DNA of 41,098 nucleotides from the NCBI RefSeq assembly GCF_000499525.1, contig NZ_HG529268.1, positions 1-41,098 on the forward strand, given 5' to 3'. Below the pieces are notes generated by a model. That model did not search any database. It was not told the origin of the DNA and saw nothing but the letters and a program-made list of their open reading frames with translations. The position numbers were made by a program, and so were the translations under genes. Of this stretch, positions 1 through 8,218 are shown in pieces; the stretch's first letter is position 1; each line of letters begins with the position of its first letter. The DNA is from Faecalimicrobium dakarense. GTDB taxonomy: Bacteria > Bacillota > Clostridia > Peptostreptococcales > Peptostreptococcaceae.

Positions 1-1014
1 GAACAGCACAAAATACACATAAATGCAGATATAATGTATTCAGTTAAGAAATATTATGAAGCAACTAATGATTTAGATTTTATGATAGATAAAGGCTTTG
101 AAATGTTAGTTGAAACATCAAGATTTTACGTAGATTATGCTGACTTTATAGAAGGTAGAGGATATTGCATAAATGGAGTTACAGGACCTGATGAATATAG
201 TGCTTTAGTTGATAACAACACATATACAAATATGATGGTAAGGTATCAAGTTAAGTTCTTAGTTGACTTTATAAATTCTTTAAAAGAAGAAAATGTATCT
301 TTATACAATGAATTATTAAAGAAAAATAATATAACTAATGAAGAAATCAAATTATTTGATGATGTATGTGAAAATATGTATATCCACTATGATAAAGAAA
401 GAGGGTTAATAGGACAAGATGATGGATTCTTAAATAAGAAAGTTTGGGACTTTGAAAATACTCCAAAAGATAATTATCCATTATTATTAAACTATCACCC
501 AATGGTAATTTATAAACATCAAGTTATAAAACAAGCAGATTTAATACTTGCTATGCTTTTAATGCCAGAAAACTTTACAAAAGAAGAAAAGAAAGTAAAC
601 TTTGATTATTATGAAAAAGTAACTACTCATGATTCTTCATTATCTGAGTGTATTCATGGAATAATAGCTAATGAACTAGGATATGAAGATATGAGCTATA
701 AGTTCTTTGAAAACACTGTAAAAACTGATTTATATGACCTGCACAATAACGTGAAAAATGGTGTCCATATAGCATCTATGGCAGGAAGCTGGCAGTGTAT
801 AGTATTTGGATTTGCTGGAATGAGACAGATTGATGGAGTACTACATTTTAATCCAAGGCTAGTTGATAAGTTTAAAAAGATAGAATTTAAGGTTAGTTTC
901 AAGGGTAGAGTTATAAAAGTTAGTATAGAAAATTATAATGCAAGCTATAAGTTAATCAGTGGGGAAGGTATAGATATAGTTCATAAAGGAGAAGTTATTA
1001 ACTTAAATAAATAA
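1..1014 (+). CDS. GH65 disaccharide phosphorylase, C-terminal part (5' end outside window)
   Basis: The reading frame is open from base 1 and continues upstream, so the 5' end is missing; the internal ATG at 34 is not the start. The visible part holds the GH65 hallmark VTGPDEY near residue 56, whose Glu is the general acid in maltose, kojibiose and trehalose phosphorylases, and the C-terminal (alpha/alpha)6-barrel with a small beta-domain. The family splits an alpha-glucosidic disaccharide, or its 6'-phosphate, with inorganic phosphate to give beta-glucose 1-phosphate; it is cytosolic. The gene is convergent with PTS IIA/IIB genes, so a phosphorylated disaccharide substrate (MapP-like) is possible, but that is inference. 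Substrate specificity cannot be read from this fragment. The frame ends cleanly with TAA just before a terminator. Confidence 0.9.
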   Translation, partial: EQHKIHINADIMYSVKKYYEATNDLDFMIDKGFEMLVETSRFYVDYADFIEGRGYCINGVTGPDEYSALVDNNTYTNMMVRYQVKFLVDFINSLKEENVSLYNELLKKNNITNEEIKLFDDVCENMYIHYDKERGLIGQDDGFLNKKVWDFENTPKDNYPLLLNYHPMVIYKHQVIKQADLILAMLLMPENFTKEEKKVNFDYYEKVTTHDSSLSECIHGIIANELGYEDMSYKFFENTVKTDLYDLHNNVKNGVHIASMAGSWQCIVFGFAGMRQIDGVLHFNPRLVDKFKKIEFKVSFKGRVIKVSIENYNASYKLISGEGIDIVHKGEVINLNK

Positions 1015-1020
1015 AAAATG

Positions 1021-1055
1021 GGGTGTCTAGATTTAGCTTAGACACCCTATTTTTA
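1021..1055. terminator. Bidirectional rho-independent terminator
   Basis: A perfect 9-bp stem (1021-1029 with 1039-1047) is followed by a T run on plus and preceded by an A run (1013-1018) that reads as T on minus. It lies between the convergent GH65 and PTS IIA genes and can stop both. Confidence 0.85.
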
Positions 1056-1373
1056 TTATTTATTATCTATTCTTTCGTATAAATCTATTATTTCTTCAGC
1101 TAACATTTGAAAGTTCATAGTATTCATTAAGTGATCTTGTGCATGAATTAAAACAACGCTCATTTCAACTTTTTCACCACATGCTTCTTTTTGAATAAGA
1201 GAAGTTTGGCATCTGTGAGCTTTATTAACTTCTTCCTTTGATTCTTTTAATAATTCACGAGCTTTTTCTATTTCTCCAGCCTTAGCCTTACTTATTGCAT
1301 CAAAAGCTATTGATTTTGCATTTCCAGCAAATGAAATTATCTCAAATGATAATTCAAATATTTTTTCATCCAT
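1056..1373 (-). CDS. PTS lactose/cellobiose-family EIIA component
   Basis: A 105-residue all-helical protein of the lactose/N,N'-diacetylchitobiose IIA family (LacF/CelC/ChbA), at the usual length. The phosphorylated histidine is His77 in the HAQDHLM motif, with Asp80 as the metal-ligand position. It takes phosphate from HPr-His and passes it to the IIB cysteine. A good AGGAGG site precedes the ATG. It follows the IIB gene by 17 bases in the same unit, while the matching IIC gene lies in a divergent unit about 2 kb away beyond the regulator. The substrate is probably a beta-glucoside or another disaccharide and is not determinable here. Confidence 0.92.
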   Translation of the reverse strand: MDEKIFELSFEIISFAGNAKSIAFDAISKAKAGEIEKARELLKESKEEVNKAHRCQTSLIQKEACGEKVEMSVVLIHAQDHLMNTMNFQMLAEEIIDLYERIDNK

Positions 1374-1390
1374 AAATAAACCTCCTTAAA

Positions 1391-1696
1391 TTACTTGCAA
1401 AGTTCTATTGCACGACCAAGTACAGCTTTACCATTACATGTTCCATAGTGCATCATATTTATTACCTCAACAGGTATATTATGAGGTTTAGCTATTTCAG
1501 TTGCTTTATTTAACATAAATCTTACTTGAGGTCCTAATAAAACCACATCACAATCAGTTATTTCATTAGCTAAGTTAGCTTCAGATATAGCCCATATTTT
1601 TGCTTCTATATTTTGTTCTTTAGCAGCTGCATCCATTTTAGTTACTAATAAGCTAGTAGACATTCCGGCAGAGCATGCTAATAGTATTTTTATCAT
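1391..1696 (-). CDS. PTS lactose/cellobiose-family EIIB component
   Basis: A 101-residue IIB protein of the CelA/ChbB type. The active-site loop begins with Cys8 in the motif CSAGMSTS, the P-loop-like phosphocysteine site of this family. It accepts phosphate from IIA and phosphorylates the sugar as it passes through IIC. The ribosome site AGGAGG sits 7 bases before the ATG. It is first of a two-gene unit (IIB, IIA) with its own promoter at about 1747-1775 and candidate RpiR operators at 1803-1835. IIC is not in this unit. Confidence 0.92.
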   Translation of the reverse strand: MIKILLACSAGMSTSLLVTKMDAAAKEQNIEAKIWAISEANLANEITDCDVVLLGPQVRFMLNKATEIAKPHNIPVEVINMMHYGTCNGKAVLGRAIELCK

Positions 1697-1746
1697 AATA
1701 AAATCCTCCTGAAAACACGAATTATATATTTATTTTTGTTAAAGAT

Positions 1747-1775
1747 ATAATATAACAAATATTTATTTAAAACAA
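1747..1775 (-). promoter_or_regulatory. Predicted promoter of the IIB-IIA unit
   Basis: On the minus strand there is a -35 of TTGTTT (1770-1775), a 17-base spacer and a -10 of TATTAT (1747-1752), followed by a leader of about 40-50 bases to the IIB ATG. The match is good and the placement fits, but it is a prediction. Confidence 0.5.
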
Positions 1776-1802
1776 CAAAAAAGTAGCTATAAATGACAAT
1801 AA

Positions 1803-1835
1803 AAAACATGTTTTCAAAATGAAAAACATGTTTTT
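1803..1835. promoter_or_regulatory. Paired palindromic operator, candidate RpiR-family site
   Basis: Two copies of the perfect 12-bp palindrome AAAACATGTTTT lie at 1803-1814 and 1823-1834, exactly 20 bp apart (two helical turns). Together they also form a larger near-perfect inverted repeat. They lie about 28 bp upstream of the predicted -35 of the IIB-IIA promoter and downstream of the RpiR gene. Position upstream of the -35 suits an activator. RpiR proteins bind DNA as dimers or tetramers, which suits two sites on one face. Assignment to this regulator is inference from location. Confidence 0.55.
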
Positions 1836-1905
1836 TAAAGTGGGAAAACTATTTAGATTTTTATAAAAAATTATTATAATCAGTATAACCATAAACGAAC
1901 AAACT

Positions 1906-2607
1906 TTATAGGTTATTTATGAAACATTCGAAGATAAGCATTAATTCAGAGAAAAAGGTATTAGGAGGATTTTTAAGAGTAAAAAAGTCATTTCTACCTT
2001 CTATAATAATTGGGAGTGTTGAAAGTTTGGCAATTCTAGAATTTGAGTTTCCAACAAAGCTTATTACTTCTATATTATTTACTCTTGCTTTTTCGATTAC
2101 ATCAATAAGGCTTTGAGTATCTCCAGAATTGGAGATAACAACTAGTAAAACATCATTTTGATGTTCTTTGGACAAAAGTTCAAGATGAGCATTTGCGATA
2201 CTTCTAAAGCCACTAACAGCAAAACGTTCGTTTATATAATTAGCTATAGTCTGAGATATACCAACACTAAGCAACATAATTAATTTATTTTTAGATTTAT
2301 TTAAAATAGAGCTAAATGCATCTAAATTATCTTCAATTTGTTTATTTGTACTTGCGTATATATCAAGACTAGAATCATTTAAAGTTTCTTTTGAAGAGTA
2401 AGAAAGATTATAAATCATATCTGAGTAACCTTCAAAACTTAACTTTTTACACAACTTATATACAGTAGTTGTAGATGTGTAGTTATCTTTAGCAACTTTT
2501 CTAATACCAATTTTTTTAACGTCATTTATATTTTTATATAAGTAAATTAAAATATTTTTCTCGATTTGATTTAATTGGTACTTGTTGCTTAAATATTCAA
2601 AGTCCAT
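1906..2607 (-). CDS. RpiR/MurR-family transcriptional regulator (HTH + SIS)
   Basis: A 233-residue regulator. An N-terminal HTH_6 domain (about residues 1-75) is followed by a SIS sugar-phosphate-binding domain (about 95-215) containing the ISNSGDT loop typical of SIS folds. The ATG at 2607 was chosen because GAGGTGA lies just upstream; the frame stays open further but that extension is hydrophobic and covers the divergent promoter region. It lies between the IIB-IIA unit, same strand, and the divergent unit with IIC, the usual setting of an RpiR protein sensing the phosphorylated PTS sugar. Whether it activates or represses is not shown; operator placement at 1803-1835 hints at activation. 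Confidence 0.88.
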   Translation of the reverse strand: MDFEYLSNKYQLNQIEKNILIYLYKNINDVKKIGIRKVAKDNYTSTTTVYKLCKKLSFEGYSDMIYNLSYSSKETLNDSSLDIYASTNKQIEDNLDAFSSILNKSKNKLIMLLSVGISQTIANYINERFAVSGFRSIANAHLELLSKEHQNDVLLVVISNSGDTQSLIDVIEKARVNNIEVISFVGNSNSRIAKLSTLPIIIEGRNDFFTLKNPPNTFFSELMLIFECFINNL

Positions 2608-2674
2608 ATATATCACCTCAAAAGGTATTATATATGAAAAAAATACAAAGGTAAATATAAGGGAGGACACTAAA

Positions 2675-3289
2675 GTGGAAAAAAAATTCATTCAAGATCC
2701 ATGGGCAAGAATAAAAACTCGTAATGGATTATCAGGAGATGAGGTTATATCATCACTTCAAAAATGTATAAGAAGAGGATTAGTTGAAGAAGCTTGTCAA
2801 TTTGCTTATGAAATGTATATAACATCACCTCAAATGGAAGAAAAGTTATGGAGACGATTAATAACTATAACTGTTGAAGATATAGGAATGGGAGATACTA
2901 ACGCACCTATACTTATAAATACTTTAAATGAAATACGTAAAAACTATTCTTATGCAGATGGAGATAGACCAATATTTTTCATACACGCTATAAGATACTT
3001 ATGTGCATGTGAAAAAGATAGATCAAGTGATTTATTAAAAAATATTATGATGAAGAGCTTTGCTATGGGATTTGTTCCAGAAATACCAGATTTTGCTCTT
3101 GATAAGCACACAGTTAGAGGAGCAGAAATGGGACGTGATTCATTCCACTTCTTAAATGAAGCAAGTAAAGTTATACCTCAAATGGAAATAGATAATGATT
3201 ACAAAGAACGTTACGCAAAAATATTAGAAACATATAAACCAGAAGAAGCAGTAGAATCTGCATTTAAATACAATCCATGGCAAGAATAA
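2675..3289 (+). CDS. Standalone RarA/MgsA C-terminal-domain-like protein in a PTS operon
   Basis: A 204-residue soluble helical protein. The GTG at 2675 is the likely start, with GGGAGG 8 bases upstream; an earlier in-frame ATG overlaps the divergent regulator. The sequence resembles the C-terminal helical domain of the replication-associated AAA+ ATPase RarA/MgsA: a run of the form ISSLQKCIRR, then WRRLITITVEDIGMGD and an AIRYL segment match conserved positions. No Walker A or B is present, so the ATPase part is absent. It precedes the IIC gene by 42 bases and is divergent from the RpiR gene by 67 bases. I do not know its function. Co-transcription with a PTS permease argues against a replication role, or for a link between sugar uptake and something else. 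Confidence 0.65.
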   Translation: MEKKFIQDPWARIKTRNGLSGDEVISSLQKCIRRGLVEEACQFAYEMYITSPQMEEKLWRRLITITVEDIGMGDTNAPILINTLNEIRKNYSYADGDRPIFFIHAIRYLCACEKDRSSDLLKNIMMKSFAMGFVPEIPDFALDKHTVRGAEMGRDSFHFLNEASKVIPQMEIDNDYKERYAKILETYKPEEAVESAFKYNPWQE

Positions 3290-3331
3290 GCTTTATATAA
3301 AAGAACTTTCATATAATAGGGAGATAAAAAA

Positions 3332-4648
3332 ATGAATTCAAATACATTTTTAGAAAAATTAGATAAAACATTATCACCTATAGGTGCTAAGATTGGAGAG
3401 CAAAGACATCTAAAATCTATATCTACTGGTATGATGATGACTCTACCGTTAATAGTTATAGGTTCACTATTTTTAATAGTTGCTAACCCTCCAGTGAATC
3501 CAGAGTTAGTAGATCCAGTGACTTCAAACATATTTATAAAGCTTTTATTAGCTTGGAAAAACTTTGCAGTAGAAAATTACGCAGCACTTACTACGCCATA
3601 TGATATGACTATGGGAATGGCAGGTCTTATGTCTGCATTTACTATAGCTTACTGCTTAGCTGGTGAATACAAAATGAATAGTGCTATGTCAGGTTTAATA
3701 TCTACATCAGTATTTTTAATGATATGTGCACCATCAGTTGAAGGAAGTATACCTTTATCATTTTTGGGTGCAGATGGTTTATTTGTTGCAATTATAATAG
3801 GTTTACTTTCAGTTGAAATAACAAGATTTGTAGAAAACAAAGGATGGCAAGTAAAATTCCCAGATAGTGTTCCTCCAGCAGTGACATCATTTGTAAACTC
3901 AATGCTTCCTTTACTTATAAATATAATAATTTTGTACGGTATAAATATAATTGTAATAGCTACAATGGGAGTAAACATTCCTCAAGCTGTTATGAATATA
4001 TTAAGCCCTGCATTATCAGTAGTAGATAATATATGGGGATTCTTAGCAATAATAACTTTTGGTAATATATTATGGATATTAGGAGTTAACGGAACTTCTA
4101 TAATATTCCCAATAGTATTTACTTTAGGAATAACAAATACGGGCTTAAATGCTAATTTAATGGCAGCAGGTCAAGACCCAAATGTATATATGAACTTACA
4201 AATGTTCAGAGTTGCAATATTAGGTGGAGCAGGTAATACACTAGGACTTTGTTTATTAATGGCAAGAAGTAAGTCAGCGCACTTAAAATCATTAGGAAGA
4301 CTTGCAACAGTTCCAGGAATATGTGGAATAAATGAACCGATAATATTTGGAACGCCTATAGTGTTTAATCCAATACTAGCGATTCCATTTATCATAACTC
4401 CAATAGTGAATGTTTCACTAATGTATTTTGCACAAGTGATGGGTATCATAACACCAGGTTATATGATAGATCCATCATTTACACCATTCTTTGTGCAAGC
4501 ATACTTATCATCTATGGACTTTAAGAATGTAATATTTGTATTTGCATTAGTAGCTATAAGTATGTTAATATACTATCCATTCTTTAAAGTATATGAAAAA
4601 AATATGTTAAAGCAAGAAACAGGATCTGATAATCAGTCAGCAGCATAA
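3332..4648 (+). CDS. PTS lactose/cellobiose-family EIIC permease
   Basis: A 438-residue integral membrane protein of the CelB/ChbC type, full length for the family, with about ten hydrophobic segments. Conserved features include a central NGTSIIFP-like segment and GINEPIIFGTPIVFNP, the family's substrate-site region. It moves the sugar while IIB phosphorylates it. It is expected to work with the IIB and IIA encoded on the opposite strand at 1391-1696 and 1056-1373, since no other IIA/IIB lies nearby in this unit. It is second gene of the plus-strand unit and is followed by a strong terminator. Confidence 0.92.
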   Translation: MNSNTFLEKLDKTLSPIGAKIGEQRHLKSISTGMMMTLPLIVIGSLFLIVANPPVNPELVDPVTSNIFIKLLLAWKNFAVENYAALTTPYDMTMGMAGLMSAFTIAYCLAGEYKMNSAMSGLISTSVFLMICAPSVEGSIPLSFLGADGLFVAIIIGLLSVEITRFVENKGWQVKFPDSVPPAVTSFVNSMLPLLINIIILYGINIIVIATMGVNIPQAVMNILSPALSVVDNIWGFLAIITFGNILWILGVNGTSIIFPIVFTLGITNTGLNANLMAAGQDPNVYMNLQMFRVAILGGAGNTLGLCLLMARSKSAHLKSLGRLATVPGICGINEPIIFGTPIVFNPILAIPFIITPIVNVSLMYFAQVMGIITPGYMIDPSFTPFFVQAYLSSMDFKNVIFVFALVAISMLIYYPFFKVYEKNMLKQETGSDNQSAA

Positions 4649-4660
4649 AAATTTTAAGAA

Positions 4661-4708
4661 GGGATATCTCAAAAAAGCATTAAGGCTTTTTAGAGGTATC
4701 TCTTTTTG
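4661..4708 (+). terminator. Rho-independent terminator after EIIC
   Basis: A long stem of about 18 bp (4661-4678 with 4685-4702, one A-A mismatch and two G-T pairs) with a 6-base loop, followed by TTTTTG. Confidence 0.88.
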
Positions 4709-4718
4709 TTTATATTAA

Positions 4719-4747
4719 TTGATGTATATAACTAAGACATATATAAT
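4719..4747 (+). promoter_or_regulatory. Predicted sigma-A promoter of the SNF2 gene
   Basis: TTGATG (4719-4724), a 17-base spacer and a consensus TATAAT (4742-4747), 30 bases before the gene start. Confidence 0.65.
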
Positions 4748-4777
4748 AAAACTTAGGACTAAAAAGAAGGTGATAAA

Positions 4778-7700
4778 ATGGACTTTAAAATAGTAAATGA
4801 CATACTAAGAGAAAATACGGATAAATGGAGAATTGATAGAGGTAATAACTACTATAAAGATGGATATATAAATGAAGTAAATTATCAAAGAGAAAGTGAA
4901 GTATTAAGTATATATGGACAAGTAGAATCAGAACATCAAAATCGTACTTACACTAGCCATATAATAATGGATTTAGAAAATAAAGAGATAGTATCTGCAA
5001 TGTGTGATTGTCAAGACTGTATGTCTAGAACAACATCAGAAAGCAGTGCAATATGTAAGCATATAGTAGCAATAACATTAGATACAATAAACTCACTAAA
5101 GTCGGATATAATAAGTAATCTTAAACAAAAAAGTAATAGTGTAAAAGATAAACATAAGATATCAAAAAACATGGAGTTTATAAATAGAGATTTACTAAAT
5201 TACTTTAAAAGTAATCCAAAAGAAAAGGTAAATCTAGAGGTTAACTTAGAAGTTAATAAAGATGGGCTAATATTTGCTTATTTTAAGATAGGTATAGATA
5301 AGATGTATGTGATAAAAAGTCTTAGAGATTTTGCATATTGTAGGGCAGAAGGAAATGAAATTATTTATGGAATAGATTTTTTATATAATCCTTCTTATAA
5401 TTATTTTTCTGATGAAGATGAAAAAATAGCACAATTTATAGAAGAATACGGTATGGGATTACCTAATTTATCCTCAGAAAATAGTAAATATATGAATATA
5501 AATTCAAGCTCAGTTAGAAGGGTTATGGAAATATTACAACATAAAGACTTTGAATTTAAATATAAAAATATGTACTACAACCCAAGAATAATAAAAGGTG
5601 AACTTCCTATAGATATAAATTTAGAAATGGAAAATAAAGAAATAATTCTTAAAAGTAATGAAAAACTACCAATCCCCTTATCACAAAAGGGCGATGTAGT
5701 TTTTTATGATGGTAATATACACTTACTAAATAGTGATAGTGGAATATATTATAAGAAACTATATAAGGTATTAAATGAATTTGAAGAAATAAGTTTTAGT
5801 AAAGATGAAGTAAGTGAAGTACTTACAAATATGGTTCCAAAACTTAATGATATAAGTAGTAATGTAGTAGTATCAAAGGAAATTGAAGCAAATATTTGTG
5901 AAGAACTAGTAGTTAAATATTACTTTGACTTAGAAGACTCAAATATAACTTGTGATGTTAAATTTGTTTATGAAGGCGAAAATGAAGGCAAATTTGTAAT
6001 AAGAGATATAGAAAAAGAAGAAGAGGCGATATATAGGTTATATAGTTATTATTTTGAAAAAAGTAAAAATAAGTATGTATTTAAAGGAAATGATATTCAA
6101 TTATATGATTTTTTAACTAAGGAAATAGATAGGCTTAAAAATATAGGTGAAGTATATTACTCGGATAAATTAAAAGAAAAGAAAGTTTATAATTCAAGTT
6201 CTATAAAAGTTGGACTTGGAGAAGAAGTAAATCATTATTTAGAATTTAAGTTTAAAATTGATGGCGTAAATGAAGCTGAATATAAATCTATAATAGATGC
6301 GTTTAAGGTTAATAAAAGATTTTATAAACTAAATAATGGAAGCTTTGTGAACTTAGAAGATAAAGAAACTAGGGAAATGTTTAAGCTTATGGAAAGCTTA
6401 GGATTTATTAATAGTATAAATGATATGAAAATACACACTAGTAAGGCTTTATTTATAGATAAATTAATAACTGAAGATAAGTTGCCATTTATAGAAGGTA
6501 TGGAAAATGCTAAGGTAATTATAGATAAATTTAAAAATGTAAATAATTTAAAATATGAAGTACCAAGTAACTTAAATGCAAGCTTAAGAGACTATCAAAG
6601 AGAAGGATTTAGTTGGTTTGAAACTCTTGATAATTTAGGCTTTGGTGGAATACTTGCAGATGAAATGGGTCTAGGTAAGACATTGCAAACAATAACATTT
6701 TTATTATCTAAAAAAGGAAAGAAAAGTTTAGTAATAACTCCAACATCACTTATTCATAACTGGAAAAATGAAATTGATAAGTTTGCACCAAGTCTTAAGG
6801 TTGGTATAGCCCATGGGGTTAAAAAGGAAAGAGAAAAAGTAATAAAAAATATTGATGAATACGATATAATACTAACTACTTATGGATCTTTAAGAAATGA
6901 TTTAGAAAAATATGAAGAAATAAACTTTGATTACTGTATTATAGATGAAGCTCAAAATATTAAAAATCCAACGTCTATAAGTACAGATGCAGTGAAATCA
7001 ATAAATGCTAAAAATAGATTTGCACTTACAGGTACTCCAATAGAAAATAATTTACTTGAGCTTTGGTCAATTTTTGATTTTATAATGCCCGGATATTTAT
7101 ATGGACTTTCTAAATTTAATGCAATATTTATAAAAGACGAAGGTCAAATAAAAAATCTAAAAAGAATGATAAGACCATTTATATTAAGAAGAACTAAAAG
7201 CCAGGTTATAAAAGAATTACCAGACAAGATAGAAAGAAAGTATATAGTGGAATTAAGTAAAGAACAAAGAAAAATATATAGCGTATATGTAGATGATATA
7301 AAGAGAAAAATTAAAGAAAAAGAAGATATTAAAGATAAGATTACTATATTATCTTACTTAACTAAGCTAAGACAACTTTGCTTAGATCCGAGTGTGATAA
7401 TAGAAGATTATAAAGGTAAAAGTGCTAAAACTGATGCTTGCCTAGAGATAATAAAAGAATATATAGAAATAGATAATAAGATATTAGTGTTCTCTCAGTT
7501 TACAAGTGTATTAAAAAATATTGGAGAGAAATTAGCTAAAAATAATATAAAATACTGCTACCTTGATGGACAAACTAAGGCAGTAGATAGAATAAAGCTT
7601 GTTGACGAATTTAATGAAAGTAAAGACAAAAAAGTATTTTTAATTTCATTAAAAGCAGGAGGAACAGGTCTGAACTTAACATCTGCAAATACTGTAATTC

Positions 7701-7942
7701 ATTTTGACCCTTGGTGGAATCCTTCAGTTGAAAATCAAGCAACTGATAGGGCTCATAGATATGGTCAAAAGGAAGTTGTTGAAGTTATTAAACTTATAGC
7801 TAAAGGAACTATTGAGGAAAAAATTGTTATGCTACAAGAAAGTAAGAAGGCATTAATAGATGATATAATTGATGGGAACTTATCAGATGGAGGAGTTCTT
7901 AAAAATTTATCAGATGAGGATATTTATAATTTGTTTAAATAA
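4778..7942 (+). CDS. SWIM-domain SNF2-family helicase/ATPase
   Basis: A 1054-residue protein. An N-terminal SWIM zinc finger (Cys76, Cys78, Cys93, His95 in CxCx14CxH spacing) is followed by a long accessory region of about 450 residues and then a two-lobe SNF2/Rad54-type motor. DEMGLGKT (motif I, residues 628-635), DEAQ (motif II, 723-726), LTGTPIEN (motif III) and the QATDRAHRYGQ motif VI are intact. Such proteins translocate on double-stranded DNA using ATP; bacterial SWIM-SNF2 (HepA/RapA-like superfamily) proteins are linked to remodelling of protein-DNA complexes, but the exact role here is unknown. It is a single-gene unit with its own promoter and terminator and a GAAGGTGA ribosome site. 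Confidence 0.93.
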   Translation: MDFKIVNDILRENTDKWRIDRGNNYYKDGYINEVNYQRESEVLSIYGQVESEHQNRTYTSHIIMDLENKEIVSAMCDCQDCMSRTTSESSAICKHIVAITLDTINSLKSDIISNLKQKSNSVKDKHKISKNMEFINRDLLNYFKSNPKEKVNLEVNLEVNKDGLIFAYFKIGIDKMYVIKSLRDFAYCRAEGNEIIYGIDFLYNPSYNYFSDEDEKIAQFIEEYGMGLPNLSSENSKYMNINSSSVRRVMEILQHKDFEFKYKNMYYNPRIIKGELPIDINLEMENKEIILKSNEKLPIPLSQKGDVVFYDGNIHLLNSDSGIYYKKLYKVLNEFEEISFSKDEVSEVLTNMVPKLNDISSNVVVSKEIEANICEELVVKYYFDLEDSNITCDVKFVYEGENEGKFVIRDIEKEEEAIYRLYSYYFEKSKNKYVFKGNDIQLYDFLTKEIDRLKNIGEVYYSDKLKEKKVYNSSSIKVGLGEEVNHYLEFKFKIDGVNEAEYKSIIDAFKVNKRFYKLNNGSFVNLEDKETREMFKLMESLGFINSINDMKIHTSKALFIDKLITEDKLPFIEGMENAKVIIDKFKNVNNLKYEVPSNLNASLRDYQREGFSWFETLDNLGFGGILADEMGLGKTLQTITFLLSKKGKKSLVITPTSLIHNWKNEIDKFAPSLKVGIAHGVKKEREKVIKNIDEYDIILTTYGSLRNDLEKYEEINFDYCIIDEAQNIKNPTSISTDAVKSINAKNRFALTGTPIENNLLELWSIFDFIMPGYLYGLSKFNAIFIKDEGQIKNLKRMIRPFILRRTKSQVIKELPDKIERKYIVELSKEQRKIYSVYVDDIKRKIKEKEDIKDKITILSYLTKLRQLCLDPSVIIEDYKGKSAKTDACLEIIKEYIEIDNKILVFSQFTSVLKNIGEKLAKNNIKYCYLDGQTKAVDRIKLVDEFNESKDKKVFLISLKAGGTGLNLTSANTVIHFDPWWNPSVENQATDRAHRYGQKEVVEVIKLIAKGTIEEKIVMLQESKKALIDDIIDGNLSDGGVLKNLSDEDIYNLFK

Positions 7943-7988
7943 ATCTACTTCGTATTTTACGAACTGAGATTTCATTTATAAAATATGT

Positions 7989-8043
7989 AAAGTCTATATT
8001 GAGATATTTATTTAGATAGATATCTTGATATAGACTTTTTATT
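7989..8043 (+). terminator. Rho-independent terminator after SNF2 gene
   Basis: A 19-bp stem (7989-8007 with 8020-8038, two G-T pairs) with a 12-base loop, ending in a T run. The remaining 175 bases up to the next gene hold no further gene that I can see. Confidence 0.85.
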
Positions 8044-8218
8044 ATAGTGATTAAAAAAATGCTATTGTTTTTATACTATCTTTATGAACAATTAAGGATA
8101 TATTAAAAAAATAAGTTAATATTAGTGCTGAATGGCTAAAATATCGAATTTAATTGATAAAAAAATATAAATATATTAATATTATACAATGTACAATATA
8201 TTTATATTTAAGTAGGAG

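Noticed and set aside
34-1014. Start of the first gene at ATG 34
   Set aside because: The same frame is open back to base 1 and the preceding residues fit the GH65 family, so 34 is an internal Met.
2608-2691. N-terminal extension of the RpiR protein (28 hydrophobic residues)
   Set aside because: GAGGTGA directly precedes the ATG at 2607, and the extension overlaps the divergent gene's ribosome site and start.
3649-4449. Minus-strand frames opposite the PTS IIC gene
   Set aside because: They are antisense shadows of a membrane-protein gene with no family resemblance.
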